Shown: one piece after another, positions 25,991 to 33,233 of the stretch
How positions within the stretch are numbered: the stretch's first letter is position 1
How the letters are laid out: each line of letters starts with the position of its first letter
Notes under the pieces: generated by a model
The model's database searches: none
What the model was told of the DNA's origin: nothing
What the model saw: the letters and a program-made list of their open reading frames with translations, nothing else
Source: Pseudomonadota bacterium
Lineage (GTDB): Bacteria > Myxococcota_A > UBA9160 > PR03
Direction of reading: 5' to 3'
DNA: 33,233 nucleotides
NCBI GenBank assembly: GCA_003576805.1
Contig: QEVM01000191.1
Location: 1-33,233, forward strand
Made by a program: the position numbers and the translations under genes

Positions 25991-26929
25991 TCAGGATTCG
26001 ACAGCGCGCAGCTCCGCGGGCAGTTGGAAGACGACGCCTTCGTCCACCAGCGGCAGCGAGCTCACGGCCGTGCCGGCGCCGCCGATCTCGCGCAGCCGCG
26101 CCACCACCTGCTGCACCAGGAACTCCGGCGCCGAGGCGCCCGCGGTCACGCCGACGCAGCGCGCGCCCTCGATCCACGCCGGGTCGATGTCGGCGGCGCT
26201 CTGCACGAGATGGGCGCGCGCGCCGGCCTTGGCGCCGAGCTCGACCAGGCGGTTGCTGTTCGACGACTCGGGCGCGCCGACCACGAGCAACACCTCGGCG
26301 TCGCGGTTGAGCTGCTTCACCGCGTTCTGGCGGTTCTGCGTCGCGTAGCAGATGTCGTCCTTGCGCGGCAGCCGGATCGCGGGGAAGCGGCGGCGCAGCG
26401 CCTCCATGATCTCGCGCGTGTCGTCCACCGAGAGCGTGGTCTGCGTGAGGCAGGCGAGCCGCTCGGAATCGCGCACCGCGAGGCGCTCGACGTCGGCGAC
26501 GCTCTCGACGAGGTGCATGCGTTCGGGCGCGTGGCCCATCGTGCCCTCGACCTCGACGTGGCCGGCGTGGCCGATCAGCACGATCTCGTAGCCCTCGCGC
26601 GCGAAGCGCAGCGCCTCGACGTGCACCTTCGTGACGAGCGGGCAGGTGGCGTCGAGCACGCGCAGCTTGCGGGCGGCCGCGGTCTCGCGCACCTGCGGCG
26701 AGACGCCGTGCGCGCTGAACACGAGCAGCGACCCTTCGGGCACGTCGGCGAGATCGTCGACGAAGATCGCGCCCTTCGCGCGCAGGTCCTGCACGACGTG
26801 GCGGTTGTGCACGATCTCGTGGCGCACGTAGACGGGCGGGCCGAAACGGGCGAGACACAGCTCGACGATCTCGATCGCCCGGTCGACGCCGGCGCAGAAT
26901 CCGCGGGGACTGGCAAGCAGAATCTTCAC
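25991..26929 (-). CDS. ispH: 4-hydroxy-3-methylbut-2-enyl diphosphate reductase
   Basis: A 312-residue protein with all three iron-sulfur cysteines: Cys12 ([12 protein letters not shown]), Cys96 ([10 protein letters not shown]) and Cys194 ([10 protein letters not shown]). His41, His74, His124 and the GTMGH motif bind the substrate diphosphate, and ESSNSNRL is the usual serine loop. IspH makes IPP and DMAPP in the last step of the MEP pathway using a [4Fe-4S] cluster. The start is GTG 26929; TAGCTT lies six bases before it and there is no ribosome binding site. It is divergent from the secreted repeat-rich protein gene. Confidence 0.97.
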   Translation of the reverse strand: MKILLASPRGFCAGVDRAIEIVELCLARFGPPVYVRHEIVHNRHVVQDLRAKGAIFVDDLADVPEGSLLVFSAHGVSPQVRETAAARKLRVLDATCPLVTKVHVEALRFAREGYEIVLIGHAGHVEVEGTMGHAPERMHLVESVADVERLAVRDSERLACLTQTTLSVDDTREIMEALRRRFPAIRLPRKDDICYATQNRQNAVKQLNRDAEVLLVVGAPESSNSNRLVELGAKAGARAHLVQSAADIDPAWIEGARCVGVTAGASAPEFLVQQVVARLREIGGAGTAVSSLPLVDEGVVFQLPAELRAVES

Positions 26930-26935
26930 GCGCGC

Positions 26936-26941
26936 AAGCTA
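26936..26941 (-). promoter_or_regulatory. Candidate -10 box (TAGCTT) of ispH
   Basis: On the minus strand TAGCTT is followed by GCGCGC and the GTG at 26929, a six-base gap leaving no room for a leader. Its strand partner for the divergent gene lies at 26979-26984. Confidence 0.4.
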
Positions 26942-26951
26942 GCAGGCGGAT

Positions 26952-26971
26952 TTCGATCGAACCCGCGCGGG
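26952..26971. promoter_or_regulatory. Adjacent palindromes between divergent promoters
   Basis: TTCGATCGAA (26952-26961) and CCCGCGCGGG (26962-26971) are both perfect 10-bp palindromes lying side by side, midway between the candidate -10 boxes of ispH and the secreted protein gene. The position suits an operator, but short GC-rich palindromes arise by chance in such DNA. Confidence 0.25.
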
Positions 26972-26978
26972 CTGCTGA

Positions 26979-26984
26979 TAGGAT
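26979..26984 (+). promoter_or_regulatory. Candidate -10 box (TAGGAT) of the secreted repeat protein gene
   Basis: TAGGAT is followed by CGGCGCCC (eight bases) and the GTG at 26993. There is no recognisable ribosome binding site in that gap. Confidence 0.35.
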
Positions 26985-26992
26985 CGGCGCCC

Positions 26993-28282
26993 GTGGACCC
27001 CTCCCGCCGATTCCCGCCGCGCTCGTCCCCATCCTTTCTCTGGATCGGCGTCGCCGTGCTGGCGCTCGCGGCGTGGCCCGCGCAGGCGCAGCTCGGTGGG
27101 TCGTTGAGTGCGAGCGGCGACGTCAGCGTGCTGTATCGCCTGCCCGGCTCCGGCACGGTCTACGGCGCGAACGCGGCGACGATCGGCTCGTTGCCGTTCG
27201 ACGCGATCGTCGCGTCGATCGAGATCGGCGACTCCGGCCTGATCGCCAATCAGGACACCGGGTCGCTCTCGATCGCGGGTGTCGGCGATGCGCAGACGCC
27301 CCGCGACCTCGGCGACGTCGACGTGAAGGTGGGCGACCTCGACGTCAACGGCTCGTTCCTGACGGGTCGCATCACGCTCGGCGTCGCGGTCCAGTCGCAG
27401 TTCACGGACCCGAGCGCCGGCAACCTGTCGGTGCTGCTGAGCGACATCGACGACATCGTCGTCCTCAACGGCCTGTTGACCGCGCAGGTGTCGTCCATCG
27501 CCGCGACGGTGCGGGAGAACGGCAGGGCCCTGATCTCCGGCTGCACCGGCTCGATCGGATCGACGATCGGCGCCGAGGTCGAGATCGACGCCTCCACGCT
27601 CTCCAGCGCGGGCTTCCGGGGCGCGCAGGTCGTGAAGAACTCCACCGTCACCGGATCGCAGGGCAGCTTTCGGGAAGGCGTGTTCGACGTCGAGGCCACG
27701 TCCGTCGACGTGCAGAACGATCTCAGCGTCGGCGGCAACACCACGTCGGCTCCGCCCACCGACACCGATCTCGTGATGACGAGCAGCGTCTTCGAGTCGG
27801 GGACTGCACTCGTCCGCAGCGGCGCCGGGCTCGCCACGAATCTCGAGATGCGCGGCGCCTCGACGTGGCGCAGCTTCGGCCTGTTCACGATCTTGAACGA
27901 AACCACGCAGGTCGACATCAACAGCGGCAGCCGCATCGACGCGCGCGCCGACTTCCGGAGCGCGAGCGCCGCCGTGACGGTGCGGAGCACGACCGGAAGC
28001 TCGGCGCGGATCGACGTCGCGGGCGACTTCGATCTGGACGGCTCGTCCGCCAGCGCGCTCACGATCGAGGACGGCGGCGTCGTGGACGTGGACGGAACTC
28101 TCACGATCGGCCCGCTCGCGACGCTGAACCTGAACGGCGGCACGCTGCGCGTGGGCGTCCTCGACGAGCAGGGCGTGCTGAACGAGAACGGCGGCACGCT
28201 GATCGTGCCCGAAGCGGCCGGCTCCGCGCCGCCGTTCGCGGCCGCGCTGACCCTCGCGCTGCTGCGCCGGCGCCGCGACTAG
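26993..28282 (+). CDS. Secreted beta-helix-like protein with C-terminal sorting-type tail
   Basis: A 429-residue protein with a signal peptide (FLWIGVAVLALAAWPAQAQ) and a body of short repeating hydrophobic/polar strands rich in Asp, Ser, Thr and Gly (for example ATVRENGRALISGCTG, SVDVQNDLSVGGN, DVAGDFDLDGSS, VDVDGTLTIGPLATLNLNGG), as in right-handed beta-helix adhesins or autotransporter passengers. The end has VPEAAGSAPP, a hydrophobic stretch (FAAALTLALL) and RRRRD: a variant of PEP-CTERM/MYXO-CTERM tails in which the PEP triplet is PEA. No enzyme motif is seen. It starts with GTG 26993 and is divergent from ispH. Confidence 0.7.
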   Translation: MDPSRRFPPRSSPSFLWIGVAVLALAAWPAQAQLGGSLSASGDVSVLYRLPGSGTVYGANAATIGSLPFDAIVASIEIGDSGLIANQDTGSLSIAGVGDAQTPRDLGDVDVKVGDLDVNGSFLTGRITLGVAVQSQFTDPSAGNLSVLLSDIDDIVVLNGLLTAQVSSIAATVRENGRALISGCTGSIGSTIGAEVEIDASTLSSAGFRGAQVVKNSTVTGSQGSFREGVFDVEATSVDVQNDLSVGGNTTSAPPTDTDLVMTSSVFESGTALVRSGAGLATNLEMRGASTWRSFGLFTILNETTQVDINSGSRIDARADFRSASAAVTVRSTTGSSARIDVAGDFDLDGSSASALTIEDGGVVDVDGTLTIGPLATLNLNGGTLRVGVLDEQGVLNENGGTLIVPEAAGSAPPFAAALTLALLRRRRD

Positions 28283-28372
28283 AGACGCGCTCGCAGCGGG
28301 GAATTCCGCGCCGCGCGGTTATCCTCCGCGCGCCTCGCCGCGCGCCTGCGGCGATCCACCGGAGAGAGCGCC

Positions 28373-29572
28373 ATGGCCGAGATCGATGCCTTCCGCGACG
28401 AGATCGCGCGCTGGATCGCGGCGAACGCGCCGAAGTCGTTGGTCGGCGCGCCGACCGCGGAGCTCGAAGGCGTCTGGGGCGGCCGCAAGGCGAAGTGGTC
28501 GAACCCGGACCAGAAGCGCTGGCTCGACGCCTGCGCCGAGCGCGGTCTGACGGCGCCCGAGTGGCCGCGCGCGTACGGCGGCGGCGGTCTCACGCGCGAG
28601 GAGGCGAAGGCGTTCCGCCAGGAGCTGGCGAAGGCGAAGCTGCCGCCGCCGCTGATCGGCTTCGGTCTCACGATGATCGGCCCGACGCTGCTCATGTTCG
28701 GCAACGAGGAGCAGAAGCGGGAGCACCTCCCGAAGATCTGCCGCGGCGAGATCCGCTGGTGTCAGGGCTACTCCGAGCCGGGCGCGGGCAGCGATCTCGC
28801 CGGCCTGCAGACGCGCGCGGTGCTCGACGGCGATCACTACGTGCTGAACGGCCAGAAGATCTGGACGTCTTATGCCGACCTCGCCGACTGGCAGTTCTGC
28901 CTGGTGCGCACCGATCCGAACGCGAAGAAGCAGGAAGGCATCACCTTCCTGCTCTTCGACATGGACACGCCCGGCGTCAGCGTGAAGCCGATCCGGCTGA
29001 TCAGCGGCTCGTCGCCGTTCTGCGAGACGTTCCTCACCGACGTGCGCGTGCCGGTGAAGAACGTGGTCGGCAAGGTGAACGGCGGCTGGACGGTCGCCAA
29101 GGCGTTGCTCGCGCACGAGCGCACGATGATCGCCGACGCGTTCGGCGGCGCCGCGGGCGGCGGCAAGAGCAAGGGGCTCTCCGGCTTCGCGCGCGACTAC
29201 CTCGAGCTCGACGAGGCGGGCCGCCTCGCCGACGCGTCGCTGCGTCACCGGATCGCGCAGACCGAGATGGACACGCGCGCGTTCCTGCTGACCACGCAGC
29301 GCGCGCGCGACGCCGCCAAGGCCGGCCACGCGCCTGGCAGCGAGAGCTCGATGTTCAAGGTCTACGGCACCGAGCTGAACCAGCGCCGGCTCGAGGTGAT
29401 GCTCGCGATCGCCGGCCCGCAGGCGCTCGGCTGGGAGGGCGCCGGCTTCGACGACGCCGAGCTCGCGATGACGCGCGACTGGCTGCGCTCGCGCGCCAAC
29501 ACGATCGAGGGCGGCACCAGCGAGATCCAGCTCAACATCATCGCCAAGCGCGTGCTTGGTCTGCCGGACTGA
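28373..29572 (+). CDS. Acyl-CoA dehydrogenase (probable catalytic subunit of a pair)
   Basis: A 399-residue flavoprotein of the acyl-CoA dehydrogenase family. WCQGYSEPGAGSDLAGLQT and YVLNGQKIWTSYADLADW are the FAD and substrate-binding regions. The C-terminal NTIEGGTSEIQLNIIAKRVL contains Glu379 at the place of the catalytic base. It oxidises an acyl-CoA to the enoyl-CoA with FAD; chain length or steroid substrate is not predictable. GGAGAG precedes ATG 28373. The 90-bp gap upstream holds TATCCT (28320-28325) as a possible promoter box inside a small GC-rich hairpin (28312-28332). The next gene starts seven bases after its stop. Confidence 0.93.
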   Translation: MAEIDAFRDEIARWIAANAPKSLVGAPTAELEGVWGGRKAKWSNPDQKRWLDACAERGLTAPEWPRAYGGGGLTREEAKAFRQELAKAKLPPPLIGFGLTMIGPTLLMFGNEEQKREHLPKICRGEIRWCQGYSEPGAGSDLAGLQTRAVLDGDHYVLNGQKIWTSYADLADWQFCLVRTDPNAKKQEGITFLLFDMDTPGVSVKPIRLISGSSPFCETFLTDVRVPVKNVVGKVNGGWTVAKALLAHERTMIADAFGGAAGGGKSKGLSGFARDYLELDEAGRLADASLRHRIAQTEMDTRAFLLTTQRARDAAKAGHAPGSESSMFKVYGTELNQRRLEVMLAIAGPQALGWEGAGFDDAELAMTRDWLRSRANTIEGGTSEIQLNIIAKRVLGLPD

Positions 29573-29579
29573 GAGCACC

Positions 29580-30722
29580 ATGCAGCTCGTACTCACCGAA
29601 GACCAAGAGCTCCTCGCCAAGACGGCGGCCGACTGGGTGCGCGAGCACTCGCCGGTGTCGCGCGTGCGGCAGCTGCGCGACGCAAACGACCCGCTCGGGT
29701 TCTCGCGCGCGCACTGGAAGCAGATGGCGGAGCTCGGCTGGGTCGGGATTCCCTTCGACGAAGCGCACGGCGGCGCGGGCATGGGCTTCGCCGATCTCGC
29801 GGTCGTGCTCGAGGCGCTCGGCCGCACGCTCGCGCCCGAGCCGTTCTTCTCGACCGTGCTGCTCGCGGGCCAGGCGATCGCGCAGGGCGGCAGCGACGCG
29901 CACAAGCAGGCGTGGCTGCCCGGCGTGTGCGCCGGCGAGAAGATCCTCGCGCTCGCGTACCAGGAGCCGCACTCGCGCTACGACCTGCTGCGCGTCGCGA
30001 CGCAGGCGCGGCCCGAGGGCGGCGGCTTCCGCCTCGACGGCCAGAAGATCCAGGTGCTCGACGCGGCGGCCGCGGACGCGCTCGTCGTGGTCGCGCGCAC
30101 CGGCGGCGGCGAGCACGAGGAGGAGGGCATCACGCTCTTCCTCGTGCCGAAGGACGCGCCGGGGCTCGCCGTCACGCCGCAGACGCGCATCGACCACCGC
30201 GCGGCCGCGCTCGTGCGCATCGACGGCGTGCACGTGGACGCCGGCGCCGCGATCGGCGGCGTCGGGGAGGGCGCGCCGCTGCTCGCGCAGGTCGTGGACC
30301 GCGCGACCGCCGGACTGTGTGCGGAGATGCTCGGCTCGATGAGCCAGGTCTTCGAGGACACGGTCGCGTACCTGAAGACGCGCCAGCAGTTCGGCGTGCC
30401 GATCGGCTCGTTCCAGGCGCTGAAGCACCGCGCGGCGAAGGTCTACATGGAGATCGAGCTGGCGCGCTCGGCGGTGATGGCGGCGGTGCGCGCGCTCGAC
30501 GAGAACGCGGCCGACGTCGCCAAGCTCGTGTCGCTCGCGAAGGCGCGCTGCTCGGACGCCTTCGTGCTCGCCGCCAACGAGGCCGTGCAGATGTTCGGCG
30601 GCGTCGGCATGACGGACGAGTACGACGTCGGCTTCTACATCAAGCGTTCGCGCGTGGCGGAGATGACCTTCGGCGACGCGGCCTGGCACCGCGAGCGCTG
30701 GGCGCGGCTCGGCGGGTACTGA
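29580..30722 (+). CDS. Acyl-CoA dehydrogenase-like partner subunit lacking the catalytic glutamate
   Basis: A 380-residue member of the same family (LTEDQELLAKTAADWVRE, MAELGWVGIPFDEAHGGAGM, YLKTRQQFGVPIGSFQALKH, NEAVQMFGGVGMTDEYDVG). At the C-terminal site where its neighbour has IEGG, it reads TFGDAAWHRERWA, so the usual catalytic Glu is missing. In actinobacterial FadE pairs two such genes make an alpha2-beta2 enzyme in which only one subunit carries the base and the other completes the FAD site. The seven-base spacing and this residue loss suggest the same here (inference). ATG 29580 was chosen for its match to the family N-terminus over the GTG at 29556 inside the previous gene. Confidence 0.9.
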   Translation: MQLVLTEDQELLAKTAADWVREHSPVSRVRQLRDANDPLGFSRAHWKQMAELGWVGIPFDEAHGGAGMGFADLAVVLEALGRTLAPEPFFSTVLLAGQAIAQGGSDAHKQAWLPGVCAGEKILALAYQEPHSRYDLLRVATQARPEGGGFRLDGQKIQVLDAAAADALVVVARTGGGEHEEEGITLFLVPKDAPGLAVTPQTRIDHRAAALVRIDGVHVDAGAAIGGVGEGAPLLAQVVDRATAGLCAEMLGSMSQVFEDTVAYLKTRQQFGVPIGSFQALKHRAAKVYMEIELARSAVMAAVRALDENAADVAKLVSLAKARCSDAFVLAANEAVQMFGGVGMTDEYDVGFYIKRSRVAEMTFGDAAWHRERWARLGGY

Positions 30723-30751
30723 GCTCCGGGAGTTTGCGACGAGCTTCGTGT

Positions 30752-30862
30752 ACGACCGCGAGCCTGATGGGGTCTGCCCGCTCGCCTGCGGCTCGCTACG
30801 GCAAACTGGTGGGCGCCTGCGGCGCCACGTCGGCCCGCTCGCCTGCGGCTCGCTACGGCGGA
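30752..30862 (+). repeat. Two copies of the dispersed intergenic repeat
   Basis: Between the acyl-CoA dehydrogenase pair and hemE, the core CTCGCCTGCGGCTCGCTACG occurs at 30781-30800 and again at 30838-30857, the first preceded by ACGACCGCGAGCCTGATGGG as in the 24191 array. Between them is GGCGCCTGCGGCGCC, a self-complementary 15-mer. The copies lack the second half of the 93-bp unit. Confidence 0.85.
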
Positions 30863-30890
30863 ATCGGGGCCGGGGAGCTTCACTAGGGAG

Positions 30891-31946
30891 ATGGGCGATT
30901 CATTGGCGACCGCGGAGTTGACTCGGACGGAGCGGTTCCTCCGCGCGTGCCGCGGCGAGCCGGTGGATCGGCCGCCTGTGTGGCTGATGCGCCAGGCCGG
31001 CCGCTACCTGCCGGAGTACCGCGCGGCGCGCGAAGGCGTGACGTTCCTGCAGGCGTGTCAGGACGTCGAGCGCGCGGTCGAGATCTCGCTCCAGCCGCTG
31101 CGCCTCGTCGGCACCGAGGCCGTGATCCTGTTCAGCGACATCTTCGTGCCGGTGCTCGGCATGGGCGTGGACCTGGACTTCCGGCCCGGCCCGGTGATCG
31201 CCGAGCCGATCCGCACGCGCGAGCAGGTCGAGAAGCTCGTCGTGCCCGACGCGCGCGCGGCGGTGCCCTACGTGTTCGAGATCCTGCGGCGCCTGCGCGC
31301 GGCGCTCGAGCCCGAGGCGGTGCCGCTGCTCGGCTTCGCCGGCGCGCCGTTCACGCTGGCGGCGTATCTCGTCGAGGGTCGCGGCTCGAAGGACTTCGGC
31401 ACGCTCAAGCGCATGCTCTACCGCGAGCCCGCGGTGCTGCGCGCGCTGCTCGAACGGCTCACCGAGATGACCGTGGACTACCTGAACGCGCAGATCGACG
31501 CGGGCGCGCAGGCCGTCCAGCTCTTCGACACCTGGGCCGGGCTGCTCGGCGTCGCGGAGTACCGCGAGTGGGTGCTGCCGACGCACCAGGCGATCGTGCG
31601 CCGGCTCCGCCGCGACCGCGCGCCGCTGATCCTCTACGTGAACGGCGGCGCGCACGTCGTCGACGCGATGCTCGAGTCCGGCGCCGACGTGCTCTCGCTC
31701 GACTGGCGCGTGGACTTCGCGGCCGCCGCGCGCCACGTCGGCCGGCGCGCGGCCGTGCAGGGCAATCTCGACCCGTGCGCGCTCGCCGCGCCGCCCGAGC
31801 GGATCGCGGCGTGGGTGCGCGAGCTGGCCGAGGCCGGCCGCGCCGCGCGCGGTCACGTGCTGAACCTCGGGCACGGCTGCCTGCCCGAGACGCCGGCCGA
31901 GGGCGTGCGCGCGTTCACGGCGGCTGCGCGCAAGCTCGCGCAGTGA
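30891..31946 (+). CDS. hemE: Uroporphyrinogen decarboxylase
   Basis: A 351-residue protein with the URO-D signature WLMRQAGRYLPEYR (31-44), Asp83 in FSDIFVPVLGMG (the catalytic aspartate), GFAGAPFTLAAYLVEG and the closing GNLDP and LNLGHG motifs. It removes four acetate carboxyls from uroporphyrinogen III to give coproporphyrinogen III in the cytosol. ATG 30891 follows AGGGAG directly, an unusually tight spacing; a TTG at 30903 could also serve. It comes 28 bp after the intergenic repeats and is followed by hemG/hemY after 31 bp. HemF, the next enzyme in the pathway, is encoded at 22408. Confidence 0.97.
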   Translation: MGDSLATAELTRTERFLRACRGEPVDRPPVWLMRQAGRYLPEYRAAREGVTFLQACQDVERAVEISLQPLRLVGTEAVILFSDIFVPVLGMGVDLDFRPGPVIAEPIRTREQVEKLVVPDARAAVPYVFEILRRLRAALEPEAVPLLGFAGAPFTLAAYLVEGRGSKDFGTLKRMLYREPAVLRALLERLTEMTVDYLNAQIDAGAQAVQLFDTWAGLLGVAEYREWVLPTHQAIVRRLRRDRAPLILYVNGGAHVVDAMLESGADVLSLDWRVDFAAAARHVGRRAAVQGNLDPCALAAPPERIAAWVRELAEAGRAARGHVLNLGHGCLPETPAEGVRAFTAAARKLAQ

Positions 31947-31977
31947 GCGTGCAGCGCGCGGCGGGCGAGCGCACTCG

Positions 31978-33233
31978 ATGAACTCGCCGTCCGCATACGA
32001 CGCGATCGTCGTCGGCGCCGGCATCGCCGGGCTCGCGGCGGCCGCCGAGCTCGCGCGCGCCGGCCGCAGCGTCGCCGTGCTCGAGGCGGGCGAGCGCGTC
32101 GGCGGCGCGGCGTGGAGCGAGACCGTCGACGGCCACCAGATCGAGCGCGGGCCCAACACGTTCCGCGTGCCGCCCGCGATGAACACGTTCTTGCGTCGCC
32201 ACGAGCTCGGCGGCGCGCTGGTCGCTGCGGCGCCCGCGAGCCGCGAGCGCTTCCTCGTGCGCGGCGGCGCGCTGCTGCCGGTGCCGATGAGCCCGGCCGC
32301 GTTCGCGCGCACGCCCTTGCTGACGCGCGCCGGCAAGCTGCGCCTGCTCGCGGAGCCGTTCGTGCGCCGCGGCGATCCGACCGGCGAATCCGTCGCCGAG
32401 TTCGCGGCGCGCCGGCTCGGCGCCGAGGCGCGCGACGCGCTGATCGGGCCGTTCCTCACCGGCATCTACGCGGGCGACGAGACGCGGCTCGGCGTCGAGG
32501 CCGTGTTCCCGAGCCTCGCCGCCGCCGAGCGCCGCAGCGGCTCGATCGTGCGCGGCCTGCTCGCCGGGTCGTTCACGCGGGGCGGCGAGAAGGGAAGGGC
32601 GGGCACCTGGTCGGCGCAGGGCGGCATCGGCGCGCTCGCACAGGCGCTCGCGGCGCGGCTGCCCGAGCCCGTCCGCACGCGTGCGCGCGCCGCAGGAATC
32701 GCCTTCGAGGACGGCACCTATCGCCTCGCCGTCGCGACGGATTCGGGCGGCGCCGAGCTGCGCGCAGCGGGCCTCGTCCTAGCGGCGCCCGCGCCCGAGT
32801 CCGCGGCGCTGCTCGGCGCCCTCGACGCCGGCGCCGCGGAGGCGCTCGGCGCGATCGACTACGCGCCGGTCGCGAGCGTCTCGCTCTCGCTCGCGAGTGG
32901 CGCGACGCGGACGCCGGTGCGCGGCTTCGGCTACCTCGTGCCGCGCGGCGAGGGCGACGCGCTGCTCGGCTGCCTGTTCCCGAGCCAGCTCTTTCCGGGT
33001 CGTACGCCCGCCGGGCGCGAGCTGCTGACGCTGCTCGCCGGCGGCGTGCGCAAGCCCGACGCGCTCGACTGGGCCGACGAGCGCCTCGCCGAAGCGCTCG
33101 TCGCGGAGATCGATCGCGTGCTCGGGCTGCGCGAGGCGCCGCGCGTGCTCGCGATCACGCGCTGGCGGCGCGCGGTGCCGCAGCCGGGGCGCGACCACGT
33201 GCGCCGCGTCGCGGCGGCGCGCGAACGGCTCGC
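31978..33233 (+). CDS. hemY: Oxygen-dependent protoporphyrinogen oxidase, HemY type (3' end outside window)
   Basis: The frame from ATG 31978 is open to the window end, giving 418 residues of about 460. The FAD-binding GAGIAGLAAAAELARAG (13-29) with Glu36 after it, then VGGAAWSETVDG and ERGPNTFRVPP, match HemY-type protoporphyrinogen oxidases. GPFLTGIYAGDETRLGVEAVFP and AQGGIGALAQALAARL are further family blocks. It oxidises protoporphyrinogen IX to protoporphyrin IX with FAD and O2. Downstream of hemE with a 31-bp gap, it forms a haem operon. Only the C-terminal tail of the FAD domain is missing, because of the window edge. In many records this family is labelled hemG. Confidence 0.92.
   Translation, partial: MNSPSAYDAIVVGAGIAGLAAAAELARAGRSVAVLEAGERVGGAAWSETVDGHQIERGPNTFRVPPAMNTFLRRHELGGALVAAAPASRERFLVRGGALLPVPMSPAAFARTPLLTRAGKLRLLAEPFVRRGDPTGESVAEFAARRLGAEARDALIGPFLTGIYAGDETRLGVEAVFPSLAAAERRSGSIVRGLLAGSFTRGGEKGRAGTWSAQGGIGALAQALAARLPEPVRTRARAAGIAFEDGTYRLAVATDSGGAELRAAGLVLAAPAPESAALLGALDAGAAEALGAIDYAPVASVSLSLASGATRTPVRGFGYLVPRGEGDALLGCLFPSQLFPGRTPAGRELLTLLAGGVRKPDALDWADERLAEALVAEIDRVLGLREAPRVLAITRWRRAVPQPGRDHVRRVAAARERL

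Noticed and set aside
30752..30862. rho-independent terminator of the acyl-CoA dehydrogenase operon
   Set aside because: The GC-rich hairpins belong to the dispersed repeat and no T-tract follows; they could still act in termination, but the sequence alone does not show it.

Overview
The window is very GC-rich and densely coded DNA from a diderm, aerobic-type bacterium. Four things point to a deltaproteobacterial-type lineage (Myxococcota, Binatota or a relative): lipoproteins, an RND efflux system with an outer-membrane factor, a PEP-CTERM-like secreted protein, and several families common in uncultured Deltaproteobacteria (an orphan acetolactate-synthase-like enzyme, paired acyl-CoA dehydrogenases, LLM flavin oxidoreductases, DUF1254 proteins). 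This placement is inference; no rRNA or tRNA gene is visible. No phage, IS or CRISPR element was recognised.

Layout. Positions 1-1084 hold a truncated TPP-dependent enzyme gene (-) divergent from an SRPBCC protein gene (+). A hairpin at 1101-1131 separates these from rpsR (-), whose S18 protein carries a long RGG-rich N-terminal extension. Positions 1707-9567 are one minus-strand copper/silver operon, read in the order Cys-rich exported protein, cusC, cusB (with a FixH-like N-terminal domain), cusA, cusF-like lipoprotein, LLM oxidoreductase. Nearly all joints overlap. cusA is broken by an exact 29-bp tandem duplication. Divergent from the operon is a DUF1254/DUF1214 lipoprotein gene (+), followed convergently by a 16-cysteine four-helix-bundle copper storage protein gene (-). 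Positions 11663-18577 hold a class I methyltransferase (-, its start scrambled by an 11-bp duplication), an unknown lipoprotein and beta-barrel pair plus a DASS transporter (+, frameshifted near its N-terminus), and a minus-strand set of truncated haemoglobin, DCC-family protein and DUF482 acyltransferase. A short-chain dehydrogenase remnant follows at 18673-18807.

Positions 18851-24164 are all plus strand: a PEP-CTERM protein, clpS, clpA, hemF and a DsbA-like thiol protein. A 93-bp tandem intergenic repeat lies at 24191-24473; related single copies lie near 11546 and 30752. Then come a MATE exporter and ispH (-), a secreted repeat-rich protein with a C-terminal sorting-like tail (+), an acyl-CoA dehydrogenase pair (+), hemE, and a truncated hemG/hemY (+) that runs off the end.

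Themes. The copper genes combine export (CusCBA), periplasmic binding (CusF, Cys-rich protein) and cytosolic sequestration (Csp). hemF, hemE and hemY give the oxygen-dependent late haem pathway, consistent with an aerobe. The two most unusual signals are: (i) a recurring TANNNT box 6-9 nt before the start codon of lead genes, suggesting leaderless transcripts; and (ii) a cluster of small exact duplications and deletions that break four genes, which is either real decay or an assembly fault.
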